A DNA stretch of 64,000 nt. It comes from Macrosteles quadrilineatus. Lineage: Eukaryota; Arthropoda; Insecta; Hemiptera; Cicadellidae. The translations under genes were made by a program, and so were the position numbers. The DNA lies in contig NW_026542602.1 in the NCBI RefSeq assembly GCF_028750875.1, positions 84,317,039 to 84,381,038 of the forward strand. The letters are read 5' to 3'. The notes under the pieces were generated by a model, which saw nothing but the letters and a program-made list of their open reading frames with translations, searched no databases and was not told the origin of the DNA. Of this stretch, positions 11,120 through 22,734 are shown piece after piece (positions within the stretch are counted from its first letter, which is position 1; each line of letters opens with the position of its first letter).

Positions 11120-11544
11120 CCGAATTTTCCATGTTTACATTTTGAAAGAGTGTAAACATATCAAATAATTTAAGTCCGCTGTAAATATTTAAATTTGACA
11201 GTTCGAAGAGCAGAGACAGGTTATGCTCCCAAGAAATGCATTATACAAACAAACATTTCAAAATAAAGATAAACAATCTGATTGCATATATAAAGGTGTT
11301 CAATAATAATGTTAATTGCTATTTATTTTGTATTCTCTAAAGTAAACAATAAATTAAATAAATTGATATACTTATAGTTAGTAGGTAGGTCATACATTCA
11401 ATCTAGTACATATTTATATGAAAAGAAACTCAAATAAACCTTAGATTTCCCGTTAGACATGCCTCTGTCTTAATCTGATATAGATGCTTGAATTAGATTT
11501 AACATCCCCACACATTAAAAACTAAAAAGTAGAAAATAATTTAT

Positions 11545-11847
11545 AAATAAAAAAACTTTTTTAAAACAAAACGTTTTTAAACGCACTAAAAAGTAGAAAA
11601 TAGTTTATAAATATGTGGAGAGTATAAGTACTTGTAAGATTTAAAACGAAAAACGTGGGGTGCATGCAATTGATAATACTACATTAGTTCAATAGGTGAA
11701 GGTAATTGTAAATTATCTATTGCATGCACACCACGTTTTTTGTTTTAAATCTTACAAGTATTTATACTCTCCACATATTTATAAATTATTTTCTACTTTT
11801 TAGTGCGTTTAAAAAGTTTTGTTTTAAAAAAGTTTTTTTATTTATTA
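11545..11847. mobile_element. Foldback (long inverted repeat) element
   Basis: Two arms of about 134 bp (11545-11678 and 11714-11847) are close reverse complements around a 35-bp centre. Shared arm motifs are CTTTTTAGTGCGTTT, CTCTCCACATATTTATAAA and TGCATGCA. A partial extra copy of the arm (CTAAAAAGTAGAAAA) lies just outside at about 11520. No reading frame. It belongs to the part of unit 1 absent from unit 2. Confidence 0.75.
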
Positions 11848-12241
11848 ATTATTTTTAATCCTTGCTGACTTAGATTACCAACAAGTATAGATGGAATAAA
11901 TTCCTTAATCAATTCTAAACCAACAGTAGGCCTAACTGTACTGCATAAGTACAAATATGTATCAAATCAAATCAAATCAATTTATTGTTGTAGACATTTC
12001 ACAATGTTTTAACAATCGTCATAAAATACATAAATTAATACAGCAAATTAATACTTAGATGTAATAAATCAATATAATAAGTTCTAGTATTAAAAAATAT
12101 ATAAATATTATAAATACAGGCACAATTAAATAGAAATATTTTGACATGTAAAACAATCCTCCACTGTATATGGGCATTTTTGTATTAATAGTATATTTCA
12201 TTGCTAGGACCGAAAGCGGCATTTTCCGACGCGCGCTCAAG

Positions 12242-12360
12242 TTTCATGTGTGAGGCAAAGCCGAACACAGGAAAACCAAATTTCACGTGCGAGGCAAAGC
12301 CGAGCAGGTGAGAGCTATTTTCACGTACGAGGCGAAGCCGAGGACGGGAATAATGGAGCA
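12242..12360. repeat. Three tandem units of about 40 bp
   Basis: Units start at 12242, 12281 and 12321, each with TTCACGTRCGAGGCRAAGCC or a close variant. They are GC-rich relative to the neighbourhood. Confidence 0.6.
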
Positions 12361-12879
12361 AGTGTCGGAAAAAAGCTTTTGGTACGAGTTATGAACGATA
12401 CTTTTCATCACGACGCAAAAATACACACATTCAGAATAACATATCTCAGTAGGATTAAAATAGTTTTAGACCACTCTCTATCATTGAAAATACACTTCAC
12501 AACTTACATATATGGTTTCACAATTGTAGAGTATTTAGATAAATAATGTATTAATAAATACTTCGTCACGTTAATTAACTTAACATTTTGTAATTTGTAC
12601 CAGTGTCTAAGCTTTCTGTATTCTTCTACTTATCCTTCCCGTGATTTATCCGGTGAAATGTGATAAGTTAAACTGTTTTCATCAAATCAGTAATGTTAGA
12701 CATACTTTGAGCAATTTCAAACATGCATTATGTTAAAAACACAGCAAAACAAACTAATGCCTGTTTCTGTATAGATTTATATAAAATCAGCTGTTTCAAA
12801 TCATTAAATTAAACCATAACAAAACACTAGCGCGCGTAGTGAGTAAATGGAGAACTAATCGAGAGCGAGGGAAAGAAAA

Positions 12880-12925
12880 TTTAGAGCGAGGGAAAATCAG
12901 CTGATTGATTTTCCCTCGCCCTAAA
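12880..12925. repeat. Short palindrome
   Basis: TTTAGAGCGAGGGAAAATCA pairs with the complementary sequence ending at 12925 across a GCTGAT centre, with one mismatch region. A second palindromic patch built of CTGATCAG lies at about 13268-13300. Confidence 0.6.
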
Positions 12926-13473
12926 TTAGAGCTTGGGAAACAGCTACTTTCATTGATGACAGCTGTTATCGAAACTAGTTACTTTCGGCGAGGAGTGATG
13001 AAATAGTAGTTTACGCAACGATTGCGTTAAGTGAGTCTTTACGACACGAGTAGAAAATTTAAGGCACGAGCTATTACAGCTGATTTCCTGTAATTACGTG
13101 TTTGTTAAACTTCGTTAAATATTACATTGCTAGCAGCATTCTTACCATAAATAATATTGTATCAGGTACAATTCGGCAAATATTTCATTTATTTTTGGAC
13201 TTCCACCAACTTAATTAAGAATACGCGAGTATCAACATGAACAAGTCGGATCAACAATTAAATTGGTCAACTGATCAGCTGATCAGCTGATTAGTTGACG
13301 TTCGAAGCATTACAATTTTAATTCTTTTCTCTCAATACTTGAACCTCATTGGTCCGTTACCTGTGTGGATATGAGAAAACTATGCGGATATGAAATGAAA
13401 CTATGCGGATATGAAAGTAAACAGCTGTAAAGTGAAACTTTTCAATTCTAAGAACTGGACTGAAATGGCTACT

Positions 13474-13683
13474 TTAAAAAATGGTCGTAGGTAAATATGT
13501 TTTCAATTTAGATTTGAAAGTGTTCAAGGACAACTCCCGAGACTTCACTGATAAATTATTAAACAATTTAGCTGCCATGTATTGAATGTTTGTTTGACTC
13601 TTTGAGTATTTACAGAGCACTGTTTGCAAATTGTTTTTAAATCTGGTTTCATAATTATGTCTATTTGAATTTTCTGAGAACAT
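13474..13683 (-). pseudogene. C-terminal tail of a LINE reverse transcriptase protein
   Basis: A 69-codon minus-strand frame reads NRHNYETRFKNNL early and MAAKLFNNLSVKSREL later, ending in LKTYLPTTIF before the stop. This layout (N-Y-x-T-R, then K-L-F/Y-N-x-L, then a short basic helix) is the usual extreme C-terminus of the ORF2-type protein of several insect LINE clades. The palm and finger motifs are missing, so it is a 5'-truncated fragment. Compare the related ending at 20482-21009. Confidence 0.55.
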
Positions 13684-13898
13684 TTCTAAATGATTTTTTT
13701 ACATACAACAGAACTTGAAGAATATATATCGCAGGCAAAGTTAAGATTTTGAAATGTTTAAATATATGTTTACAGTGAGTTCTAGAGCGTACACCACTTG
13801 CAAGCCTTACTCACAATCCTCACAAAACTAACTTTAGATGAACCAGCATAAACCGATACAACGATTGCACTTTCATGTGGTTTTGATTATTATCACAG

Positions 13899-14090
13899 AT
13901 AACACGAACTTTCCACACAGAGCACTATACACCTGTCATTGATGTAGGATTTAACTGCACCGCAAAGACTAATGTAATTAATGAGTTTACCAGAAGCTCG
14001 TTTGTTTTAATGGTTGTGTTATGTAATATGACTTTTGAATGTCACTTGAATCATGTTGAAACACAATATTTAATCATGAAACACAACTAG
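13899..14090 (+). other. Candidate exon in segment D, copy 1
   Basis: After an acceptor-like TTATTATCACAG there is a 63-codon open plus-strand frame: HTEHYTPVIDVGFN, then CTAKTNVINEFTR, and a hydrophobic stretch FVLMVVLC. In copy 2 (starting at 19790) the first 30 codons are kept with one in-frame loss of a codon, then a one-base loss shifts the frame. An in-frame indel within a nearly identical block is mildly in favour of coding. I do not recognise the peptide. Confidence 0.25.
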
Positions 14091-14192
14091 GATGATTGAT
14101 TTAGTTGTGGACGATTGTAGTAGTTGTTGACAATTGTAGTAAAGAGGCCTATTTTATATCAAGCTGAGGTTCACTCTCCATAATTTTTTTTA

Positions 14193-15114
14193 GGTAATTA
14201 TATCGATCACGGACGTGTCGCTAAAAAAAAATTTTTTTCACTATTCTTATGCTAAATTACGTCCTGAATTCAAAAATGATTGTCATTTTCGTCGGAAAAG
14301 CACCGTTTGCCCGGAAAAGTGGAAAAACAGAAAAAACAAATATTTTGCGGAAATGGGTCATGTGTATACTCAAATTAACCGGTAAAGCGAGCTAAACAAG
14401 AATATGCAGAATTTCAAGATCCGATTAATATTAACGGAGATACGGCCGAAAAAGCGCTGTCGGAAAAGTTCATTAGTCACAGGAACAACGGCATCAGGAG
14501 GATCAGTAGGTGCTGCTGTCTGTGGGAGCGATTTAGAGGTTATTTGGTGAATATATATTCTTTATACCCTTGATTATATTAGGTTAGGTTGGGTTAGGTT
14601 AGGTTAGGTTAATTTAGGTTAAGTTTGGTTAGATTAGGTTGTCTAACCTAACCTAACTTAACCTAACCTAACCTAACCTAACTTAACCTAACCCAACCTA
14701 ACCTAACCTAACCTAACCTAACCTAACCCAACCTAACCTAACCTAACTTAACCTAACCCAACCTAACCTAACCTAACCTAACCCAACCTAACTTAACCTA
14801 ACCTAACCTAACCTTTTTTTGGCCATTTGACGCTAACTCGATTTACCGACGCTTTTCCTGCCGTATCTCTGTTAATAGTAATCGGATCTGTAAAAATCTT
14901 GCATATTCTTGTTCAGCTTGCTTTACCGGTTAATTTGAGTATACACATGACCCATTTCCGCAAAATGTTAGTTTTTTTCCGTTTTTCCTCTTTTCCGGGA
15001 AAACGGTGCTTTTCCGACGAAAATGGCAATCATTTTTGAATTCATGACGTAATTTAGCATAAGAATAGTGAAACAAAATTTTTTAGCGACACGTCCGTGA
15101 TCGATATAATTACC
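14193..15114. mobile_element. Foldback element with telomere-type repeats in its core
   Basis: Arms of about 270 bp (14193-14463 and 14846-15114) are inverted copies; each terminus reads GGTAATTATATCGATCACGG inwards. Between them lie a unique 100-bp stretch and a block of TTAGG-type pentamers followed by CCTAA-type pentamers. Unit 2 shows the empty site at about 20070-20095. T-rich sequence flanks both ends, so a target duplication cannot be defined. No transposase. This is a large non-autonomous foldback transposon of unknown class. Confidence 0.7.
14579..14814. repeat. Interstitial telomere-type repeats, (TTAGG)n facing (CCTAA)n
   Basis: 14579-14640 is a degenerate (TTAGG)n run and, after a 2-3 base junction (GTC), 14643-14814 is a longer (CCTAA)n run with variants such as CCCAA and CTTAA. 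TTAGG is the ancestral arthropod telomere repeat. The arrangement is the same as in a telomere-to-telomere join, but its position inside the foldback makes amplification within a transposon the simpler explanation. Confidence 0.85.
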
Positions 15115-15371
15115 TTTTTGTATTATAGAGGCCGCTCCGATATGCATAAATGAATCGATAACTATTCCTTTAAAGCAAGACTTATTTAATATGTCGAGAA
15201 CCACTCTAGTTAACCCCTTTGATTTCGTTGAGAGACAAGCCCGCTGGTAGTAGAAATACTCAGGATATGACCAAATTTAGATTGAATGGGTAGAACAACA
15301 ATGCCACCATCGCAAAATAATGAGAATGTAGTTTTTCATGTTTATACACACACATTTGTAGGATTTTTTCT

Positions 15372-15761
15372 AAAGCCGGGGTTTCCTAGACGCGGAAGAG
15401 GAGCGCGGAGAGCGGAGGACGAGAGCGGAGGACGGAGAGCGGAAAAGCAATTAAAGCCGGGTTTTCCTAGGTGCGGAAGTGGAGAGTGGAGAGTGGAACG
15501 CGGAGAGCGGACTCCACTTGTCTTAGGTAATTTAATGTTACTGTTTTCCTAGAAGCGGAGCGGAACACCATGTTAATCTCTATTCCACTCTCCGCGTTCC
15601 TCTCTCCGCTCTCCGCTTCAGCGCCTAGGAAAACCCAGCTTAACATGTTCCTCTCCGCTTCTAGGAAAACAGTAACATCAAATTACCTAAGAGAAGAGGA
15701 GTCCGCTCTCCACGTTCTTCTCTCCGCGCTCCGCTTCCGCGCCTAGGAAAACCCGGCTTTT
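15372..15761. mobile_element. Nested-palindrome foldback, GC-rich
   Basis: Terminal inverted repeats start AAAGCCGGGGTTTCCTAG and end with the complement of AAAGCCGGGTTTTCCTAG. A second internal pair is at about 15452 and 15626, and a third inner pair carries TGTTACTGTTTTCCTAGA and its complement. The filling is purine-rich GCGGAGAGCGGA-like sequence on the left and its complement on the right. In unit 2 the flanks join directly (about 21035), with TCTAAA at the junction and at both ends here. Confidence 0.7.
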
Positions 15762-16733
15762 TACATTACTCTAAACGTGTTCAATGGTATTGTTCACTAC
15801 TCAGTTGTGCTTGAAAGGATAGATAATTAATGTATAATATTTACCATTCCGCCTATAAGTGCAATAAATATTTTCTCTAATGCTATTATAAAGTCAATAA
15901 GCCATTTTAATGTAGATTGTTTGTCCACCACTCCACACACGTTTCTCCAAGAAAGTCCTCTACTGAAATTAAGTCCTATTTGGCTATACAATAGTTTATG
16001 GATTTTTTTAGAAAAGATTCTTCTAAGTTCAAAGAAAGACATTAGTTTTTTATTTAATGAGTAAGATAAACAATATATATATATATATAGCTTATAGTGT
16101 CGAATCGCTCGGATAAAGTGTGCCTTGTTGAACTTAATTTGAAGTTGGTATAACGAAGTTTAACCATTTCCCCAAACAAACTCAATCAGCACTAAGATAT
16201 TCTACAGAAGTTTACACTTTCTTTCCTGAAGAACCAATTTTGCTCTTAATATGTTCAAAGAGTTGTGTATTTTATTTTAAATGTAGGTTTTCATGACTTT
16301 TATTTAAAGCTTTCATGACTTTCGAATGGGTTAGTTTAATTAACAAAGTAATTGAATTTACCTATCCACATAAATATTTCAGATTGTAAATAAAAAGATT
16401 TTCAAGGTTTTTTTACGACTTCTTTCTGATAAGGGATATTTTGGTTGTATCTATTCATATTAACAGTTCGTTGCTTAAAGTTAGAAAGGGTTGTATAAAA
16501 ACTTTCCATTCTCTTTTTTTTTACATTTTTTCAATTATAAGGACTAGTTTCAATTTAAACAGGATTTAGTGTGGCTCACCTACAGTAGATTCATTATCTA
16601 AAAACCAAACCTTAAGAATTGTATTTTAACATACAATTTAAATTGATTTAATACAACTTTTGGGTAACCTGAGTAATTTTTTTTTATTTTATTGACTTTA
16701 AAAATACTTTTTTTAAGTTAAAAAATTTCTAAG

Positions 16734-16904
16734 AGATTGAATCCGCTTACAAAGGTTTCTTGCTTGACGATGCGATTCTCAAGAAACTTTGCTGATTTAC
16801 CAATATTCCCAATATTTGTGGATGATCATCAAACTTTAGGTCAGCTTTTGGCAGCCATCCTATATCTACAAAACTCTGGCTCCATAGGACGCAAATTAAT
16901 TTAA
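16734..16904 (+). other. Candidate terminal exon, island b, copy 1
   Basis: Follows an acceptor-like AATTTCTAAG and runs 56 codons to TAA: RLNP, KVSCLTM, FADLPIFPIFVDDHQ, LGQLLAAILYLQ, then GSIGRKLI. The frame is open and equally long in all three copies. Copy 1 differs from copy 2 at two sites (one changes Phe to Leu, one is silent). Flanks are clearly more divergent. Unrecognised product; could be the last exon of a small secreted or regulatory protein, or conserved non-coding sequence. Confidence 0.35.
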
Positions 16905-17298
16905 AAATCTTACATCATCAAGTGAGTTACGAAACTTTGAAAAACACTTTAAAATGGATTATTTATAAAATTAAGTCATAAAAACCTTGTCTATATTTAG
17001 ACATGCACAGAGAAAAAAAATATTATTTTCATATAGTAGTGTATAGTACGTATTTAAAAGAGTTTTAAAATACTATACAAAAATAAAATTACCCTGCGGA
17101 TACATATTTGTAATTTATAGTGTTTCATTTTTTATAACATTTTTGCCATGATATTGTTAAATGGTTGTAAAAGAACTAAAAAATAAAATAATAATAATTT
17201 ACAGTTTTAGCTTTTATATATTTTTTACTCTTACGTTTAGATAAGGTAAATGGAACATTTGCTGTGAAGTCCGTATGTTATTTATAACTACTGGACAG

Positions 17299-17365
17299 TA
17301 AAGCTAGGTCTGTTATCGCAGAGTGCAGGAATATCCAGCCTCTGTCAGGGTTAATACCTGTAAAT
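17299..17365 (+). other. Candidate 67-bp exon, island a, copy 1
   Basis: Bounded by CTGGACAG on the left and AAT/GTGAGT, a consensus donor, on the right. The frame reads KARSVIAECRNIQPLSG then LIPVN. Compared with copies 2 and 3 the only changes inside are third-position silent ones (CCC/CCT, CTA/CTG, AAT/AAC, ATC/ATT). Confidence 0.35.
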
Positions 17366-18112
17366 GTGAGTCCAGTAATATATATTCCTCCCTTATTACA
17401 AACTGATAGTTATTCAGTTAGTTAAAAATTAAATTTACTTCAAACGAAAATCTTTATTCACAATATTTTTTTTTTAATTATGAGTCTAAAAATAAAAAGA
17501 TGACTATTTTATTCTCAAAGAAGAAAGGAAATTAATTGTCATGAGACCTAATAACTTTTATGATTTACTGTTGTTGTCCTAATTGATGACCATTATTTAT
17601 AGTTTATTACAATAATTATTAATTAATGGTATCAAAAATGAAAGTGTAATACAGTGGTAAGATATATTTTACCAGAGTAATTATTAATGAGCGCGTTTAT
17701 GTTCATTCTGGTACTTCTTTTCCAGTTTATATGCTGTTAATAAATAATACGCTATAAGGAAATACATGATATAGACACAAACGCTTGTCGAGGATAGTAT
17801 CATGACGTCACCTTGCAGTTTACAATTAGCATAATATCAGACAATTGAGACAATGCGAGACACAGCCAATATAGAACAGATAAAGGTGACAATAGCGTCT
17901 GTTTGTCTAAATGGGACTCATTGAGTCAAAGGATTATTACTTCCAACCAGAATTATTACAAAAGAACAATTAGTATAATACAAATCTCAGTGATTAAACG
18001 AATAAGCCAACCAGTAAAATACAATTTAGAGTATATTTATAAATATTAAAGATTTTGTAAACACTTATTACAGCGGAAAAATCATTACACACACTTCTTT
18101 ACACATTTACAC

Positions 18113-19600
18113 TTGTAACCACCTAAGTTACAAGGGGAAGAATGTGAGAAAACTAAACTTTTTCTTTCCGATTGTGTTTGCCAAAGGAAATGGCCTCAAC
18201 TTAGCTTGTTGAAACTTGACATGTAACTGGAAAAGTCACAGTAGTTTCCGACCAGCTGTCAAGGTATTTCAAGTACCGTAACTAGTGTGAAATGACAACA
18301 GACAGCTGCATTTTATGGTTGTTTTCTGTTCTGGTCTTCACCCAACAAGGTGAAAAAATGTTATACTAACTAACCTAATTTGTTCATGCCTTCAATCTGC
18401 TTGGTACTCAGTTTAAAAAAAGTAATTTAGAGTAGTACTGTATGTTGTAGTTTTCTTTGGCATTTACGAACCCGTGTTTGACTTTCGCAAACATACCAAT
18501 AAGCTGTAAAATAAACTTTAGAATATTCTATTCATCTTGATAAACGCATTTACCCATGAATATAAAGATTAATTGAGCAAAGCACTTGTACTACATTCCT
18601 GTTTTTGATTTACAAACACCCCTCATGGACAGCTGAATAGAGAAGCAATTAAGTAGGTCATAATAACTATATATGGAAAATTGTTAATCTGAAACGGTGC
18701 AAATCAGACTTCAGGGCTCTGTCCTACAGAAATCTTAACTTTACGAAATTTTCCATGGACTTTATGGTTTGATTGGTTATTATGGGTTAAAACATAATAC
18801 TGATTCCACAGTTTATGTACGATAAAAAAATTGCCTAATATGTCAATTTTCAACAGTAAAACATGAGTAACTAATTTAAAGAAAGCTAGATGAATGAAAT
18901 TATTAGTCCATAACGTCATTTTCCTCGATCAACCTTCGAAGTTCAAGTCATAACACATTGTTTACTTCGACAGGCAATTTAAGTTGGTTGAATAAGTTTA
19001 TCCATTGGACTTTAGCTTTGAAAACTTAACATTTCTTCCAATAAAAAAAACCAGTTAAATTAGTATCTGTGTAAATTAATCAATTTAAATCGTGATACAT
19101 GTCATGATATTATAACATTAAAAAAATTATCAAGGTAACGGACAGTAAAGGTTATTTACAAATCATATAATTTATTTAATGAAAAATCATAAATTAGTGT
19201 TGTTATTTTAGGTGTAAAGATATTTAAACAGTTTAAAAATACTTTGTTTACAAGACAGTCAAATCAAAAGTTTCAAAATTTGATTAGTTCCAAGTGTTAA
19301 ATCCTTCGTTTCTAATTTCTCATAATGTTTTCTTAACAAAACTGAAATAACAAATTTAATAATTAAATATTGAATGAATTGGTAAATAAATTGCCTTTCA
19401 TTGTGAAAAAGTTTTAATCTTTTATTTATCTTCTCCCTTTTCATATATAGCAACTCATATAAATGGCACTCAAAACTCTTGGAGATTAAGGTACATATAA
19501 GGTTGGACATGAAATAAGCTACTAAGCAAAAATATAATAGTGATAAGAAAAACCAACATTAAAACCTGACATAATAGTCAGTTGCAATTTGAAACTTTTT
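18113..19600 (+). repeat. Segment A, copy 2
   Basis: Copy of 6940-8387 plus 10568-10620, without element X. The plus-strand candidate exon of copy 1 is broken by stops here. No gene can be supported. Confidence 0.7.
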
Positions 19601-20321
19601 TATATCCTTACCGACATAGATTACCAAAAAGTGTGGATTGAATAAATTACTTAATCAATCCTAAAACAATAGTCTGGCTAACTGTACTGCACAAGTACAA
19701 ATATGTATACTCACAAAACTAACTTTAGATGAACCAGCATAAACCGATACAACGATTGCACTTTCATGTGGTTTTGATTATTATCACAGATAACACGAAC
19801 TTTCCACACAGAGCATACACCTGTCATTGATGTAGGATTTAACTGCACCGCAAAGACTAATGTAATTAATGAGTTTACCAGAGCTCGTTTGTGTTAATGG
19901 TTGTGTTATGTAATATGACTTTTGAATATTACTTGAATCATGTTGAAACACGTTGAAACTCAACTAGGAGGATTGAGTTGTGGAGGTTTGTAGTAGTTGT
20001 TGACAATTGTAGTGAACAGGCCTATATTATTTAAAGCTGAAGTTCGCTCTCTATAATTTTTTTTATTCTATAGCCAATTATTTTAATTTTTTTATATTTT
20101 AAGCCGCTCCGATATACACATATGAAACGATTATCTCCTTTAAAAAGCAAGACTTCTTTAATATGTCGAGAACCAGTCTAGTTAACCCCTTTGATTTCGT
20201 CGCAACACAAGCCCGCTGGTAGTAGAAATTTTTAGGATATGACCAAATTTCCATTGAATGGGTAAAACAACAATGCCGGCTATTGCAAAATAATGAGAAT
20301 GTAGTTTTTCATATGTTCATA

Positions 20322-21011
20322 AATAAATAATAAATAAATAAATAAAAATGCCTTTATTTATCAAGAGTTTCTCAGTACAAATACTGCTTCTCAGAACAAC
20401 TTTCGTCAATAACAATATAAAACTAACAACAAATAATAGAGCAATAACAAAACAGAAACAAGACAATATGAATAACAATAATTAACCATCAGTGCACAAT
20501 TCTTTGATCTTAATTCTAAATGATGATAAAGAATATTTTTTGAGGCCAGAGGGGAGGTCGTTGTACAGTTTTGGACCGAAGTACGAGAAGCTTCGTCTTT
20601 CAAACTCAAGCCTCACTCTTGGAAAGTAAAGCTGGAGACCTCCATGGCGGGTACTGCGCTGAGAGACCTCCTCCCGGAAAGAGAGCCTCTCAAGAAGGTA
20701 CTGTGGCTCCTGTAAGACAAGAGCCTTGTGCACCATGCAGCACGTCATAATCCTGCAAACAGTGTCTACTGTCGTCATCCCCACTACAGCTCTATAGGGA
20801 GAGATATGTTCATATTTTTTGAGGCAAAATATGAAGCGAATAGCTGAATTTTGCAGTTTCTGCATTCGGGTCATGTGTACTCCAGAGATGCTGTTTCCAT
20901 AAGCAGGGAGACAATATGTAAACACCGACAGGACTAGTGACTGCATGAGGCGCAGCTTCGCAGATTCTGGTAGCAGACTTCTAAACCTGTACAGCCCATT
21001 GTACATACCCA
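20322..21011 (-). mobile_element. 5'-truncated LINE, flanked by short target duplication
   Basis: A minus-strand non-LTR retrotransposon fragment of 690 bp. TTCATA is repeated at 20316-20321 and 21012-21017, and unit 1 shows the uninterrupted sequence at about 15342-15352. The low-coordinate end carries an (AAAT)n-type tail, consistent with the 3' end of a minus-strand copy. It codes for the C-terminal part of a reverse transcriptase protein with the frame intact to its stop, so it is relatively young. Confidence 0.75.
20482..21009 (-). pseudogene. LINE reverse transcriptase, C-terminal region
   Basis: About 175 codons in one frame. It begins YNGLYRFRSLLPESAKLRL, then LVLSVFTYCLPAYGNSISG and MQKLQNSAIRFIF, then HISPYRAVVGM, and ends FGPKLYNDLPSGLKKYSLS with a short basic tail. 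The sequence after the catalytic palm (YC-x-YG, then QK-x-QN-AIR, then H-x-SP) is typical of the thumb and C-terminus of ORF2 proteins of Jockey/CR1-like insect LINEs. Endonuclease and palm are absent through 5' truncation. The first methionine lies in the target duplication and is not a true start. Not functional alone. Confidence 0.75.
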
Positions 21012-22159
21012 TTCATACATACACATTGTAGGATTTTGTCTAAAAACGTGTTCAATGGTATTGTTCACTACTCAGTTCTGCTTGAAAAGATAGATCACTT
21101 ACTGTATAATATTTACTATTCCGCCTATAAGTGTTATAAATATTTTCTCTAATGCTATTATAAAGTCAATAAGCGATTTAATGTAGATTGTTTGTCTCTC
21201 TTTCCACAAACGTTTCTCCAAGAAAGTCCTCTACTGAAATTAAGTCCTATTTGGATAATATAGCTACTTTATAATCAACTTCCTTAACACAATATTTGTA
21301 TTATGACTTTTTTTCTTACTTTTGTCCAATTAGTTTCAAGGCGTTTTGATGTTAAACATATCTAAGCTAGTCGATTTACCCAGCAAAAAGTATATACAAT
21401 AATTTATGGATTTTTTAGGAAAAGGTTGAGATCAATGGAAGTCATTGATTTATTTATTCAATGAGTATGATAAACACAATATATAGCTTATACTTTCGAA
21501 TTGCTCGGATAAAGTGTGCCTCGTTGAACTTAATTTAAAGTTGGTATAACGAAGTTTAACCATTTCCCCAACAAACTCAATCAGCAATAAGATATTCTGC
21601 AGAAATTTACACTTTCTTTTCCTGAAGAACCAATTTTGCTCTTAATACGTTCAAAGAGTTATATAATTTTTTTAAAATGTACGTTTTCATGACTTTCCTA
21701 AAGCTTTTATGACTTTCCGATCTAAATGAAATAAAAAAAAAACAGTTAAAATCTTTTAATTTAGTAAACAAAATAATTAAATTTACTTATTCACATAAAT
21801 AGTTTCGATTGTAAATAAAAAGATTTTCAAGCTTTTTTCACGACTTCTATCTTGTAAGGTATATTTTGGTTGTGTCTATTCAGATTAACAGTTCGTTGCT
21901 TAAAGCTAGAAATGGTTGTATAGCAACTTTTCATTCTCTTTTTCTTTATATTTTTAATGATTAGGCCTAGTTTCACTTCAATCAGAATTCAGTGTGGTAC
22001 ACTTACAGTAGATTCATTATTTAAAACCAAACCTTAAGAATTGTATGTATTTTAACTTGCAATTCAAATTGATTTAATACATCTTTTGGGCAACCTGACT
22101 ATTCAATTTTTTATTTTTGAGACTTGAAAAATACTTTTTTTTGTTGAAATATTTCTAAG

Positions 22160-22330
22160 AGATTGAATCCGTTTACAAAGGTTTCTTGCTTGACGATGCG
22201 ATTTTCAAGAAACTTTGCTGATTTACCAATATTCCCAATATTTGTGGATGATCATCAAACTTTAGGTCAGCTTTTGGCAGCCATCCTATATCTACAAAAC
22301 TCTGGCTCCATAGGACGCAAATTAATTTAA
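22160..22330 (+). other. Candidate terminal exon, island b, copy 2
   Basis: Same 56-codon frame as at 16734-16904 and 46183-46353, after ATATTTCTAAG. The peptide contains FSRNFADLPIF and VDDHQTLGQLL and ends RKLI at TAA 22328-22330. The opposite strand is also open over much of this island, so strand choice rests on the splice-like acceptor and the full-length frame in all copies. Confidence 0.35.
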
Positions 22331-22734
22331 AAAATCTTACACCTTCAAGAAAGTTATGAACCATTGCAAAACACTTTAAAACGGATTATTTATAAAATTA
22401 AGTCATTAAACAAACCTTGCCTATATTTAGACATGCATAGAGAAAAAATATTATTTTTATATAGAGTAGTGTGTAGTACGCATTTAAAGGAGTTATAAAA
22501 TACTATACAAAATAAAATTACCCTGCGGATACATATTTGTAATTTATAATGTTTCTTTTTTGTCACTTTTTTGCCATGATATGGTTAAACGGTTTAGTAA
22601 AAGAACTTAATAAATATCGTTTTAATAAAAAAAATAATTTACAGTTTTAGCATTTATAAATTTTTATTCCTACCTTTAGATAAGGTAAATTGAACATTTG
22701 CAGTAAAGTCTGTATATTTATAACTACTGGACAG

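Larger units (their letters stand above)
11960..13790 (-). mobile_element. 5'-truncated LINE remnant with long 3' region
   Basis: Absent from the corresponding place in unit 2 (19700-19715). The low-coordinate end is a short-period tail, (AATCA)n on the plus strand (11965-11985), as expected for the 3' end of a minus-strand non-LTR retrotransposon. The only recognisable coding part is at 13474-13683. The rest contains 40-bp tandem repeats and palindromes and may include younger insertions. Boundaries at the high end are uncertain. Confidence 0.5.
13826..15360 (+). repeat. Segment D, copy 1 (with foldback insertion)
   Basis: 13826-14192 matches 19711-20070 and 15115-15360 matches 20100-20315 plus 21013-21042. 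The first 190 bp are almost identical between copies. The 922-bp foldback at 14193-15114 has no counterpart in D2. Confidence 0.75.
15762..18060 (+). repeat. Segment C, copy 1
   Basis: Collinear with 21043-23529 and, from 15955, with 45575-47575. AT-rich flanks differ noticeably between copies, while islands at 16734-16904 and 17290-17402 are nearly identical. At its end it joins directly to segment A2, so segment B is missing from unit 1; a worn piece resembling the start of B is seen at 18075-18105. Confidence 0.75.
19711..21042 (+). repeat. Segment D, copy 2 (with LINE insertion)
   Basis: Matches segment D1 at both sides of the LINE at 20322-21011 and lacks the two foldbacks of D1. The candidate exon starts at 19790 and loses frame before the TAA at 19895-19897. 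Confidence 0.7.

Noticed and set aside
12250..12546. 98-codon plus-strand frame
   Set aside because: Its first half is the 40-bp tandem repeat and the rest has no recognisable features; it runs opposite to the LINE remnant.
14579..14814. True chromosome end or chromosome fusion point
   Set aside because: The pentamers lie inside a foldback with matched arms and the flanking DNA continues collinearly with unit 2, so no chromosome end or fusion is needed.
14827..15204. Open frames of 70-78 codons on both strands
   Set aside because: They lie in the arm of the foldback element, mirrored in the other arm with stops.
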